NCBI GenBank assembly: GCA_947497175.1
Contig: CANMFM010000002.1
Coordinates: forward strand, 124,001 to 188,000
Direction of reading: 5' to 3'
DNA from: an uncultured Aquimarina sp.
Lineage (GTDB): Bacteria > Bacteroidota > Bacteroidia > Flavobacteriales > Flavobacteriaceae
Length of the DNA stretch: 64,000 bases
Shown here: positions 1-9,189 of the stretch, in pieces
Layout of the letters: every line of letters begins with the position of its first letter
Numbering within the stretch: position 1 is the stretch's first letter
Translations under genes and position numbers: made by a program
Notes under the pieces: model-generated
Told to the model about the DNA's origin: nothing
Database searches by the model: none
What the model saw: only the letters and a program-made list of their open reading frames with translations

Positions 1-1030
1 AGTTTCCTGGCCAGTCATCACTATGTCTGAATTTTAGAGGTCCGTCAAATAAATCAACGCCTTCTAAGTACCAAATATGAGGGTTAAATACAGATTGTGT
101 CATATCAGTGTCAGGAGTATTCCATCCACTATCATCACCAGTTCTTGCAGCACCAATAATACCGATAGTAGTATATTCAGGTTCTGTAGTAATAGAAAAA
201 GGAGTGAAAGAGTATGTTAACTCATCGATATTAACTGTCAAATCGTAATATCCAGTTGCAGCAACTTTAAATGCACCAGGATCACCACCAAGAATTGCGC
301 TACTAGTGAATCCACCACCGTCTAATCCCCATTGTGGCTGCCAGCTACCTTGATCTTCTAATAATTTAAATTCATCACCACCACCATCAGTACTGAAAAA
401 ACCTCTGAAATGGAAAACGTTTTCATTATCAGGATCTCTAAACATATATGTGTTTGTTGAAGTGTCTGCTCCTCCGTTTTCCCAATCATCGTTATTAGCG
501 ACACCATTCTTGTTTGTATCTACAGTATTACCAACTAAGAAAAGATTTTTTACAGGTATTACTGTCGCATAAGGTGTAACTACCACAGAGATAGCATTAG
601 ACGCTATACTAGATCCCCCTTCTGTCCCAATAGAAGAAACGACACGTAATTGTACTGCACTTTCAACATCGGGTAATAAGCCTACGGTTATCGCCAAATT
701 GTTCAGATCTTCTACAGTCCATGTGTAAAAAAGGTCATTAGTCGTCGCGGCTACCTCAGGAGTTTCAAAATTAGTACCACTTGCAGCAGCTTCTATAGTA
801 TATGTGATAGGAGTATTAATATTATATCCAGCATCGCTCCAAACAAATGTAAACGCTTGTTGCCCTGCAAGGTCTTTGTTAAGAGTAACTTCCGTAGAAG
901 CAGGAGTTACAATTAGCGGTCCTTCAGATTGTTCTTCCTGAATTACAAATGTAGGCTCTTCATCCTCTACACATGCATTGAAGCATAACGCTGCTACAAA
1001 TGCAAACATTAAAATTGATATTTTTTTCAT
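1..1030 (-). CDS. SusE/SusF-like outer-membrane lipoprotein (partial, C-terminus outside window)
   Basis: Reading leftward from an ATG at 1028-1030, this frame stays open to the window edge, giving about 343 residues without the C-terminus. It opens with a signal peptide ending in a lipobox (FNAC, Cys20), so it should be a lipoprotein. An N-terminal Ig-like stretch fits a SusE domain (residues ~30-130). It is followed by a beta-rich, Trp-rich segment like the SusE/SusF starch-binding modules. It lies 30 bp downstream of susD in the same direction, the usual place for a surface glycan-binding lipoprotein. Role inferred: binding of starch or maltodextrin at the cell surface. Family assignment rests on context and overall look, not a search. 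Confidence 0.8.
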   Translation of the reverse strand, partial: MKKISILMFAFVAALCFNACVEDEEPTFVIQEEQSEGPLIVTPASTEVTLNKDLAGQQAFTFVWSDAGYNINTPITYTIEAAASGTNFETPEVAATTNDLFYTWTVEDLNNLAITVGLLPDVESAVQLRVVSSIGTEGGSSIASNAISVVVTPYATVIPVKNLFLVGNTVDTNKNGVANNDDWENGGADTSTNTYMFRDPDNENVFHFRGFFSTDGGGDEFKLLEDQGSWQPQWGLDGGGFTSSAILGGDPGAFKVAATGYYDLTVNIDELTYSFTPFSITTEPEYTTIGIIGAARTGDDSGWNTPDTDMTQSVFNPHIWYLEGVDLFDGPLKFRHSDDWPGN

Positions 1031-1060
1031 GACTGTATTTATTAAATTTTTCATAGTTTA

Positions 1061-2731
1061 TTAGAATCCTGTGTTTTGCCCAAGGTTTGGATTTGCTGAC
1101 AAGTTTTGAGCAGGAACCGGGAATAGTTTAAATTGTTCTCCAATTGAAGATCCATTAGGTGTTCCTCCTTTATATCTCCAGTTATAGGCTCCACCGGTAT
1201 ATAGACCGAATCGAATTAAATCCTGTCTTCTATGTGCTTCCCAATATAATTCTCGTGATCTTTCGTCAATTAAAAACTCCAGAGTCAGTTCTGGGTCTGT
1301 AATATTTCCTGAAGTATCGCCAAAAGCTCTTTCCCTAAGTGCATTTACATATCCTAATGCAGTAGTTCGATCTCCTCCGCCATTTCGCAGGTTTGCTTCA
1401 GCATACATTAAGTAAACATCCGCTAATCTAAACATTGGGAAATCGGTATCGGCAAACGTAACGTTTGGTGCCGGTTCACCTGTTGACTTAATATTAGAAT
1501 ATTTAGTTACTAAATACCCTTTAGAGAAATCAGTAAAATCGTCTCCGATTTCTATTGGTCTGTCAATCGGTGGGTCAGTATTGGTTGGGTCAGAACTTAC
1601 ATCTTGAGTTACCAACGCATTTCTGCTATCATTTTGGAAAAGAGGATCTGTAACAAATTTTTCTGAAAACTGTCTTCTAGCTCTATATAGCGTCGTAAAA
1701 CCTTCTACTCCTAATGAAGCTGGAGTTGGTTCAAATCCCGGGGCATTGTGTTCTCCTTGTATAATTAGAGATGCACCTCCAAAGTTTCGTACAGAATTAC
1801 CATCACCCACAATTGGAAATATGATCTCATTTTGAGCTCCGTTAGCATCATTATCAGCATTGAAATTATTTGCATAAACAGGGTTTAAAGAATATCCGCT
1901 ATTAATAATTTCTTCGCACACACGTAAACAATCTGCATAACGACCATTACCACTACCTAGATAGACTTCTGCATTAAGATATAATTTTGCTAAAATCATT
2001 TTTGCAACTCCTTTGTCAGCACGCGCATAATTTTGGCCCGGGCTAACGGGAACAAGATTTGCATCTACAGCAAGAAGTTCTTCTTCGATATAGTTAAATA
2101 ACTCTTCACCTTCGATTTCTGGAAGTCTTGTAAATCCTACTTCATCATTCTCTGTAGCAAAAGGTGCTCTTCTAAATAGGTCTAATAAGTGATAGTAAGA
2201 TAACGCTCTTAGTACACGGGCTTCTGCTCTGAAAACTTGAATTTCATTTCTTAAATCTCCTGCTACACCTCGTTCATCTAACTTTGCGTCTGATGTCTGA
2301 CGTAAAAACTCATTGGCTAACGAGATTTGAAAAGATGCTCTTGAGAAAAAACTAAGTAAAAATACATTATTAGCATCCCAAGAATTTCGTTGAATATCTG
2401 CAATACCCGGGTCATTTTCATAGGACCAAATTACTTCATCAGTAGTTACGTTTTGCAGCGTAAATAAACCTCTTACGTATTGGCTTGTTCCATCATCAAT
2501 ACCTTCTAAGTTTGCTGTTTCTGGTCTACCATCCTCTGTCACATCAAGTCCGATTAAAGCAAGATTAGCATAGACACCACCTAGTGCATTTCTGTAATCG
2601 TCTCTAGTGTTAAAGACATCACTTGCTAATAAATCATCATCATCTTCTAGTTCGATATCCAGGTCACCCTCACAAGATGAAAAGATACCCGTGAATAGAA
2701 ATGCGTATAAAAAAATCTTATATAATTTCAT
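1061..2731 (-). CDS. susD: SusD/RagB family nutrient-binding outer-membrane lipoprotein
   Basis: A 556-residue protein with a lipoprotein signal (IFSSC, Cys20). The N-terminal SusD-like region contains the TPR-type helices around RVLRALSYYHLLDLF. The C-terminal RagB/SusD part has the typical FRLADVYLMYAEA and ERSRELYWEAHRRQDLIRF segments. SusD proteins sit as a lid on the SusC pore at the cell surface and hand oligosaccharides to it. The gene begins 12 bp after susC, and a SusE-like gene follows it, so the three form one leftward operon. Neighbouring maltose phosphorylase and amylases make alpha-glucans the likely ligand. The length is normal for the family. Confidence 0.95.
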   Translation of the reverse strand: MKLYKIFLYAFLFTGIFSSCEGDLDIELEDDDDLLASDVFNTRDDYRNALGGVYANLALIGLDVTEDGRPETANLEGIDDGTSQYVRGLFTLQNVTTDEVIWSYENDPGIADIQRNSWDANNVFLLSFFSRASFQISLANEFLRQTSDAKLDERGVAGDLRNEIQVFRAEARVLRALSYYHLLDLFRRAPFATENDEVGFTRLPEIEGEELFNYIEEELLAVDANLVPVSPGQNYARADKGVAKMILAKLYLNAEVYLGSGNGRYADCLRVCEEIINSGYSLNPVYANNFNADNDANGAQNEIIFPIVGDGNSVRNFGGASLIIQGEHNAPGFEPTPASLGVEGFTTLYRARRQFSEKFVTDPLFQNDSRNALVTQDVSSDPTNTDPPIDRPIEIGDDFTDFSKGYLVTKYSNIKSTGEPAPNVTFADTDFPMFRLADVYLMYAEANLRNGGGDRTTALGYVNALRERAFGDTSGNITDPELTLEFLIDERSRELYWEAHRRQDLIRFGLYTGGAYNWRYKGGTPNGSSIGEQFKLFPVPAQNLSANPNLGQNTGF

Positions 2732-2743
2732 TTCTTATTTTTT

Positions 2744-5674
2744 TTAAAATTTATAATTTATACCTAACAAGAGAGAGCGACCTCTTGGGAAAATCGTATC
2801 GTCTACACCGTCATTTTGAATTTCTGGATCCAAACCAGAATAATCAGTGATTATAAAAGCATTTTGTATACCCGTCCATATTCTTAGGCTAGAAACTCCT
2901 TTCATAATATCTCTTAATGTATATCCCATGGTTATATTATCCATTCTTAAGAAAGAAGCATCTTCTATAAAGTAATCAGAAAGTATCACTTCTGGTGTAC
3001 TCTGGAAATTAGTTTGTAGTACTGAAGTTGGCGTATTGTTAAATACTGCTCTTACTACATTACCTAATTGAGCATTTGAGGATGCTACATTATTATAAAT
3101 TTCTGCACCTATGTTTGCTCTCATGTTAAAACTAAAATCAAAGTTTTTATAATTAAAACTAGATTGTAATCCCATAATATAATCTGGTGTTGGTTTACCA
3201 GAAACATATCTATCGCTATTGTTTCTTAAACCATCTCCGTTTAGATCTGCATAAGCGCCTTCGATAGGTCTACCTGCACTGTCATATATTTGAGCAAAGG
3301 TATAAAAGGAATTAGGCGCTTCGCCTTGTCGTTGTACCTGAATGGTGTTACCGGTTCCTCCACCAATATCCTTAGTTAAGATATCTTGTCCAAATGCTAA
3401 TTCTTCTATTTCTCGATCAATAAAAGTAGCATTATAGCTTACATTCCAATTTACATCATTATTTCTAATAATATCAGCACTTATAGAGAATTCTATCCCT
3501 TGCGTAACGAATTTTCCAATATTTTGGAAACCCTGGTTAGAAAAGTTAGCCCCATCTGGTATTGGTGCTTCAGAAAGTAGATCTTTAGATTCTTTTTTGA
3601 AGACATCTATAGCACCACTAATTCTGTCGTTTAAAAAACCATAATCTAGACCAAGATTGTATTCTGTGATCTTTTCCCATTCGATACCTTCATTTCTAAA
3701 CTGAGGTTGTACAACATTTACAACTTGTCCATCCAAAATATATTGCGTAAATGGACTACCTCTTCTATATCTTTCCAAGTAATCGAACCCATTTTCACCA
3801 ATATCTTGTTGACCTGTAATACCATATCCAACACGTAGTTTTAAGTCACTTAAAACAGATGAGTTTTTTAAGAAGTTTTCTTCGCTGATTTGCCATCCAA
3901 ATGATGCCGCAGGAAAATATCCCCATCTATTATCCGGACCAAATCTAGAAGTACCATCCCTACGGATAGAAGCTGATAAGAAATATTTATCATTAAACTT
4001 TAGATTTGTTCTTAAGAAGTATGCTAATAACACTATATCTGGTCTAATTTCTCTTTCAGTAAGAGTATTTGGATCACGTTGATTTCCTGTTTCTATCTTG
4101 TCAAAGTCGAATTTCTGGTATGAATATCCTCCTGTAGCCTCAATGTCTAAACCACCTAGAGTTTTGTTATAGGTTAAATATGTATCTAAAAGTCGGTTTT
4201 TAAGCAATAAGTCAGTATCGGATTTAGAACCAAGTAATTCTCCTTGTGTAGCGTTAAAACCTAATGCACTTTGTGTAGAGACATCTTTAAAACGATCTGT
4301 TTCACTATCATCTACACCAATATTTACTACAGCGCGTAAATCGGGAAAGAAATGCAATTGATAATCAAATTTTACATTACCATAATACCGTCTAACATTT
4401 GCAATTTCTCTTGTCTGTTCTAACTCAGCAACAGGATTTCGTTGTACATTTCCAAGTGCAAATCCTGTAGTTGGATCTCTATATTCAAAAAAGCCTCCGT
4501 ATCGAGTATCTGTATCAAAAACGGGCTGCGTAGGATCAAATGTAATCGCTGCTCCTTCAACACCAGGCGCAAATCTATTCTTTTCAAAGTTTAGGTTTGC
4601 ATTTACGTCTATTTTAAGATGATTGTTAAATAGTCTGGGGTTTAGAGATAGAGATGTAGTTGTTCTTTCAAATTTAGAAGTTTTTCTAAGACCTTCTTGA
4701 TCTGATCTTCCGATTGCCACACGTGTGGGCAGAACATCAAAAAGAGATCCACTTGCTGATAAAGTATGAATTGATGAAAATGCAGTTCTGTAAATTTCAT
4801 CTTGCCAATTTGTATTAGCATTACCTAATTCGTCAACACGATCTGGAAAATTCTCTGCAATAAATTCTCGATACTGGCTAGGTGAAAAAACATCAACAGT
4901 TTTATTAGCTCTCTCTACAGTTGTTTGAGAATCTAAACTAATCTGAAGTTTCTTTTTCCCTTTTTTCGTTGTAATGATGATAACTCCGTTTGCACCACGG
5001 TTACCATATATTGCGGCAGATGAAGCATCTTTAAGAATAGAAAAAGATTCTATGTCATTTGGGTTTATGGTTGAAAGAAGAGATCTAGAACCATTAGCCA
5101 AATCGTCTGGATCATTTAAAGGTAAGCCATCGATTACAATTAATGGGTCATTTGATGCATTTAATGACGCACCCCCTCTGATTCTAATTTCAGAATTTCC
5201 TGCCGGGCCACCATTAGTGTTAATGTTTACCCCTGCAACTCGACCGTTAAATAAATTTTCGGCAGTTACATTGTTACCAGTATTGAAGTTCTCTGATGTG
5301 ACTAAAGCGACAGATCCCGTAAGATCTCTTTTTCTAGAGGCACCATAACCAATAAGTACTACTTGTTCAAGTTCTGCAGCATCTTCTTCTAATGCAACAC
5401 TAATTGCAGTTTGACCGTCGTAAGCTATTTCCTGTGCGATAAAACCAACATAAGAGAACACTACGATATCCCCTTGGTTAACGTTACCTAAAGAATAGTT
5501 ACCATCAAAATCTGATGATGTTCCGTTTGTAGTTCCCTTTACAATGATATTTACACCAGGAATGGGTTGACCACTTCCTGCATCAGTAACTACTCCATTG
5601 ATAGTTGACTGCGCAAAAAAGCTCATTGGTATCAACCACAATAAAAACAATGCGCTTTTTGTAAATGTTTTCAT
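2744..5674 (-). CDS. susC: SusC/RagA family TonB-linked outer-membrane transporter
   Basis: A 976-residue TonB-dependent receptor. A signal peptide ends near residue 21 (FFAQS), followed by a carboxypeptidase-regulatory-like domain (residues ~24-105), the plug with the conserved RKRDLTGSV start near residue 113, and a 22-strand barrel ending in an aromatic C-terminus (NYKF). SusC proteins import oligosaccharides across the outer membrane using TonB energy. It is the first gene of the leftward operon with susD and the susE-like gene. The 309-bp divergent region to lacI contains a strong LacI-family operator (5782-5797), so repression or activation by the neighbouring regulator is likely. Substrate inferred from neighbours: starch or maltodextrins. 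Confidence 0.95.
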   Translation of the reverse strand: MKTFTKSALFLLWLIPMSFFAQSTINGVVTDAGSGQPIPGVNIIVKGTTNGTSSDFDGNYSLGNVNQGDIVVFSYVGFIAQEIAYDGQTAISVALEEDAAELEQVVLIGYGASRKRDLTGSVALVTSENFNTGNNVTAENLFNGRVAGVNINTNGGPAGNSEIRIRGGASLNASNDPLIVIDGLPLNDPDDLANGSRSLLSTINPNDIESFSILKDASSAAIYGNRGANGVIIITTKKGKKKLQISLDSQTTVERANKTVDVFSPSQYREFIAENFPDRVDELGNANTNWQDEIYRTAFSSIHTLSASGSLFDVLPTRVAIGRSDQEGLRKTSKFERTTTSLSLNPRLFNNHLKIDVNANLNFEKNRFAPGVEGAAITFDPTQPVFDTDTRYGGFFEYRDPTTGFALGNVQRNPVAELEQTREIANVRRYYGNVKFDYQLHFFPDLRAVVNIGVDDSETDRFKDVSTQSALGFNATQGELLGSKSDTDLLLKNRLLDTYLTYNKTLGGLDIEATGGYSYQKFDFDKIETGNQRDPNTLTEREIRPDIVLLAYFLRTNLKFNDKYFLSASIRRDGTSRFGPDNRWGYFPAASFGWQISEENFLKNSSVLSDLKLRVGYGITGQQDIGENGFDYLERYRRGSPFTQYILDGQVVNVVQPQFRNEGIEWEKITEYNLGLDYGFLNDRISGAIDVFKKESKDLLSEAPIPDGANFSNQGFQNIGKFVTQGIEFSISADIIRNNDVNWNVSYNATFIDREIEELAFGQDILTKDIGGGTGNTIQVQRQGEAPNSFYTFAQIYDSAGRPIEGAYADLNGDGLRNNSDRYVSGKPTPDYIMGLQSSFNYKNFDFSFNMRANIGAEIYNNVASSNAQLGNVVRAVFNNTPTSVLQTNFQSTPEVILSDYFIEDASFLRMDNITMGYTLRDIMKGVSSLRIWTGIQNAFIITDYSGLDPEIQNDGVDDTIFPRGRSLLLGINYKF

Positions 5675-5983
5675 AAAATTAAATTAGTTTTTGATTGTTT
5701 TAAATCTTATATTTTCACTTTCCTGCAACCAAAGTATGTAAATTTTGTGTTAAATTTTAAGGAAGCTGTAGTCTGAACCTTACGAAAACGTTTGCGTGTG
5801 GAAAACTTTTAAAATTTCGTTAAAATTTTAAGTATAATTATAATCATATAGCATATTTTCGCCTCCAAAATTGACTTTTAATTAAAAAAGGCCGTGGTAA
5901 AGCAAATTGTACCACGTTACATTAGTATTGATTAAATTGCAGTTAGCAATCCTTTTGGGTTGTTCAAAAAATAAGTGAAATAA
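5675..5983. other. Divergent intergenic region between susC and lacI
   Basis: This 309-bp gap has no gene. It holds a leftward -7-like box for susC (CAAAGTA, 5730-5736, read as TACTTTG on the minus strand), the LacI-family operator at 5782-5797, and the 17-mer CTTATATTTTCACTTTC at 5705-5721, which recurs before the MFS gene. Confidence 0.6.
5782..5797. promoter_or_regulatory. LacI/PurR-type operator upstream of susC
   Basis: The 16-mer ACGAAAACGTTTGCGT is a near-perfect palindrome centred on CG and differs at one position from the classic PurR operator ACGCAAACGTTTGCGT. It lies about 45 bp upstream of the putative susC -7 box and next to a LacI-family gene. That the neighbouring regulator binds it is inference. 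Confidence 0.7.
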
Positions 5984-7015
5984 ATGAAACAAAAAGTTAC
6001 GTTAAAACAAATTGCAAAAGAGCTGGATGTTTCCATTTCTACAGTATCGAAAGCATTGAAAGATAGTGTAGAGATTAGTTTGGATACTCGTCAAAAGGTA
6101 AAAGCCTTCGCTAAACTGTATAATTATAAGCCTAATAACATTGCATTAAGTCTTAAGAATAGAAAAACAAAGACCATTGGTGTTATAATTCCTGAAATTG
6201 TTCATCATTTTTTTACTACAGTGATTGGAGGTGTTGAGAAAGTTGCTAACGAAAAGGGGTATAATGTTATTATTTGTTCTTCCAATAATTCATTCGACAA
6301 AGAGGTAATTAATATGGAAATGTTGGCGAGTGGCAGTGCAGACGGATTTATTTTGTCTGTTGCCAAAGAAACACAACAAAAGAAAGATTATCATCATATC
6401 GAAGAAACGATGAGTCAAGGAATGCCTGTCGTGCTCTTTGATAGGATTATTGATGAAGTAGTTTGTGATAAAGTGATTATTGATGATGCAAAAGGAGCGC
6501 AAACGGCTACAAATCACTTACTTTCAATAGGTTGTAGAAAAATTGCGATTCTTACTACCGTCGATTATATAAGTGTTGGTAAATTAAGAACAAACGGATA
6601 TCTCAGGGCTTTACGCGCATATGATATTCCTGAAAATGAAGAACTTATTCTTAAGATTGAAGATATTGATAATTGTGAATCAGAAATTAAAGATTTTCTT
6701 AAAAATAAAGAGATTGATGCCGTTTTTGCAGTTAATGAGTTATTCGCTGTTACCGCTGCTAAAGTTCTAAACGACCAAGGAAAGAAAATCCCTGATGATG
6801 TAGCAATTATTGGATTTACAGACGGAATACTCTCAAAGCATTTTATACCTAGTTTAACAACAATAAGTCAACACGGAGAAGATATGGGAGTGCGAGCTGC
6901 AAAACTCCTGATCGATAAGCTAGAAGGAGATGATGCTTTAACCGAAGAGTATAGAACTGTTATTATTGATACCAATTTAATTCACAGACAATCGACAAAA
7001 AAAACTAAGGGGTGA
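5984..7015 (+). CDS. LacI family transcriptional regulator
   Basis: A 343-residue LacI/GalR regulator. The N-terminal HTH (residues ~4-55, VTLKQIAKELDVSISTVSKAL) is followed by the hinge helix (YNYKPNNIALSLKN) and a periplasmic-binding-protein-like sensor domain (residues ~62-335). It is divergent from the susC operon and directly upstream of the MFS, pgmB and GH65 genes. A maltose-type effector and control of this locus are therefore likely. A palindromic operator of the family's type lies in the shared upstream region, and a related site lies before pfkA. Start: the ATG after an AT-rich leader gives the standard N-terminus of the HTH. Confidence 0.92.
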   Translation: MKQKVTLKQIAKELDVSISTVSKALKDSVEISLDTRQKVKAFAKLYNYKPNNIALSLKNRKTKTIGVIIPEIVHHFFTTVIGGVEKVANEKGYNVIICSSNNSFDKEVINMEMLASGSADGFILSVAKETQQKKDYHHIEETMSQGMPVVLFDRIIDEVVCDKVIIDDAKGAQTATNHLLSIGCRKIAILTTVDYISVGKLRTNGYLRALRAYDIPENEELILKIEDIDNCESEIKDFLKNKEIDAVFAVNELFAVTAAKVLNDQGKKIPDDVAIIGFTDGILSKHFIPSLTTISQHGEDMGVRAAKLLIDKLEGDDALTEEYRTVIIDTNLIHRQSTKKTKG

Positions 7016-7060
7016 TCCTTTTTTATTCAAAAATTATAATATCTTTGGCCTCAGTCAAAA

Positions 7061-7077
7061 CTTATATTTTCACTTTC
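7061..7077 (+). repeat. 17-bp repeat shared with the susC leader region
   Basis: CTTATATTTTCACTTTC occurs here and at 5705-5721, same strand. Here it follows a good -7 box (TATCTTTG, 7040-7047), so it would lie in the 5' leader of the MFS transcript. At susC it would lie in the leader in opposite orientation. Function unknown. Confidence 0.45.
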
Positions 7078-7138
7078 TACATTTAAATAAGTTTTGATAA
7101 GTCATGCGCTTATCAGTGTAATAATTAAATTTCACTTA

Positions 7139-8521
7139 ATGAACAAGCGTAAGTTAAGTTTCTGGGAAATTTGGAACATGAGTTTCGGTTTCTTAGGAAT
7201 TCAATTCGGTTTTGCATTGCAAGGCGGATTTATGTCCAGAATTTTTCAAACCCTAGGTGCAGAAAAAGATGCAATACCTTTATTATGGATTGCCGCTCCT
7301 TTAACAGGTTTGTTAGTACAGCCTATTATTGGATATCTTAGTGATAGAACATGGAGTCCAAAATGGGGGCGCCGCAGGCCTTACTTTTTAATTGGAGCAG
7401 TATTAAGTTCTTTGGCATTGTTTTTTGTGCCTCATTCTCCTGCGTTGTGGGTAGCTGCCGGTTTTTTATGGATTTTAGACGCTTCGATCAATATTTCTAT
7501 GGAGCCTTTCAGAGCCCTGGTGGCAGACAAATTGCCAGAATCACAACGGTCCTATGGATTTGTAACACAAACATTAATAATAGGAATAGGGACTTGGGTA
7601 GCAAGTAATTTGCCATGGATGGTATCCCAAATGGGAGTCAGTGATGCAGCTCCGACTGGAGTAGTACCAATGTCTGTAAAAGTAGCTTTTGCAATAGGCG
7701 CTTTTGTTTTTCTTGCTAGTATTCTGTACACAGTGTTTACGACAACCGAGTATCCTCCTGAAGATATGGAGGAATTTGAAAGAGAAAAGAAGAAAAAGAA
7801 TCAATTTATCCCTGATATTTTAAATAATATTGGAAGCATGCCGCTGACAATGAAAAAATTAGGACTAGTTCAGTTTTTTAGTTGGTTTGCTTTTTTTACC
7901 ATGTGGAGTTTAGCAAATCCAGCATTAACAGAGCATGTGTTTAAAACACCAGTTCCTGTTGAAGCCTCTTATGATATGAATAACGTAGTATCTGCCAATG
8001 CGTTTAATGTTGCAAATACGGCTTTTCAAAAGTCTTCTAATGATGTAGGTCGTTATATGGGAGTGTATGGCTTATCTTCTATGGCTTTTGCCTTGATATT
8101 AACATTTTATACCTCCAGAAAAAGAATTAATAGAAAGTTAGTGCACTTAGTATCCCTGATTTTGGGAGGTATAGGTTTCATATCGATGTATTTTGTTCCT
8201 TCACCAGAGTGGCTTATTCTTTCATTTACTTTGATAGGTTTTTCATGGGGTAGTATATTATCAATGCCATATGCGATGTTATCAAGCTCTGTTGATCCAA
8301 AAAAAATGGGAGTGATTATGGGGATATTCAATATGTTTATTGTTATTCCGCAGATTATTGCAGCCCTAGGAGGAGTTAATTTTGCCTACAAGCTTATTGG
8401 TGAAGAAACGATCAATGCAATGATTGTTGCAGGGATTAGCTTAATCATAGCTGGATTTTGTAACTTGCTGATTACCAATAAAGATGCTATAACGTATAAT
8501 CCAAAAGAAGCAATAGAATAA
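7139..8521 (+). CDS. MFS sugar transporter (SLC45/GPH-like)
   Basis: About 460 residues with 12 predicted membrane segments. The loop motif KWGRRRPYF after the second segment is typical of sucrose/maltose-type MFS carriers. An in-frame TTG lies 45 bp upstream (7094), but the ATG at 7139 gives the normal N-terminus (NKRKLSFWEIWNMSFG) and is preferred. The product should carry maltose or short maltodextrins across the inner membrane, judging from the next genes, pgmB and GH65 maltose phosphorylase. Its stop overlaps the pgmB start by one base, showing tight coupling. A -7 box TATCTTTG at 7040-7047 could give it its own promoter apart from lacI. Confidence 0.9.
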   Translation: MNKRKLSFWEIWNMSFGFLGIQFGFALQGGFMSRIFQTLGAEKDAIPLLWIAAPLTGLLVQPIIGYLSDRTWSPKWGRRRPYFLIGAVLSSLALFFVPHSPALWVAAGFLWILDASINISMEPFRALVADKLPESQRSYGFVTQTLIIGIGTWVASNLPWMVSQMGVSDAAPTGVVPMSVKVAFAIGAFVFLASILYTVFTTTEYPPEDMEEFEREKKKKNQFIPDILNNIGSMPLTMKKLGLVQFFSWFAFFTMWSLANPALTEHVFKTPVPVEASYDMNNVVSANAFNVANTAFQKSSNDVGRYMGVYGLSSMAFALILTFYTSRKRINRKLVHLVSLILGGIGFISMYFVPSPEWLILSFTLIGFSWGSILSMPYAMLSSSVDPKKMGVIMGIFNMFIVIPQIIAALGGVNFAYKLIGEETINAMIVAGISLIIAGFCNLLITNKDAITYNPKEAIE

Positions 8522-9183
8522 TGAAAAAAGGATTTATATTTGATTTAGATGGTGTCATTGTCGACACTGCAAAATATCATTTCTTGGCTTGGCAAAACCT
8601 TGCAAATAGCCTGGGTATTTCTTTTTCTGAAGAACAAAATGAACAACTAAAAGGAGTTAGCCGAATACGATCTTTAGAAAAAATATTAGAATGGGGTAAT
8701 AAAACCATTTCAGAAGAAGAGTTCACTAGGTTAATGTCAGAAAAAAATGAAGAATACCTTATATATATATCAAAAATGGATGTCAGTGAAATTCTTCCCG
8801 ATGTGCCAAGAGTTTTAGATTACTTGATTTCAAAAGATCAGGGAATAGCATTGGGATCTGCTAGTAAAAATGCAAGAGTGATTCTGGACAAAGTTGACTT
8901 GACCGTAAAGTTTCAGGCTATTGTAGACGGAACTAATGTATCTAAAGCAAAACCAGACCCTGAGGTATTCTTAATAGGGGCTGAAGAATTAGGGATATTA
9001 CCAGAAAACTGTGTGGTGTTCGAAGACTCTGTAGCAGGAGTACAGGCGGCCAATATCGCAAATATGGTTAGTATTGGTATAGGAGATGCCAACATACTGC
9101 ATGAAGCAGATTATGTTTTTAATGATTTTACAGAAATAAAAGAAGAGTTTATAAATAATTTGGTAACGGCCAAAAAAGTTTAG
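8521..9183 (+). CDS. pgmB: Beta-phosphoglucomutase (HAD superfamily)
   Basis: A 220-residue HAD hydrolase-fold protein. It has motif I DLDGVIVDTA, with the nucleophile Asp8 and acid/base Asp10, a helical cap, motif II GSASKNA, a KPDPEVF lysine motif and motif IV FEDSVAGVQAA. This is the normal layout and length for beta-phosphoglucomutase, which converts beta-glucose 1-phosphate to glucose 6-phosphate in the cytosol. The next gene encodes a GH65 phosphorylase, whose product is beta-glucose 1-phosphate, so the two form a phosphorolytic maltose pathway. It is translationally coupled to the upstream transporter gene. Confidence 0.95.
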   Translation: MKKGFIFDLDGVIVDTAKYHFLAWQNLANSLGISFSEEQNEQLKGVSRIRSLEKILEWGNKTISEEEFTRLMSEKNEEYLIYISKMDVSEILPDVPRVLDYLISKDQGIALGSASKNARVILDKVDLTVKFQAIVDGTNVSKAKPDPEVFLIGAEELGILPENCVVFEDSVAGVQAANIANMVSIGIGDANILHEADYVFNDFTEIKEEFINNLVTAKKV

Positions 9184-9189
9184 AAGAAG

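Noticed and set aside
4974-5348. A 124-codon rightward frame inside susC
   Set aside because: It runs antisense to the well-conserved plug region of susC and shows no protein-like features.
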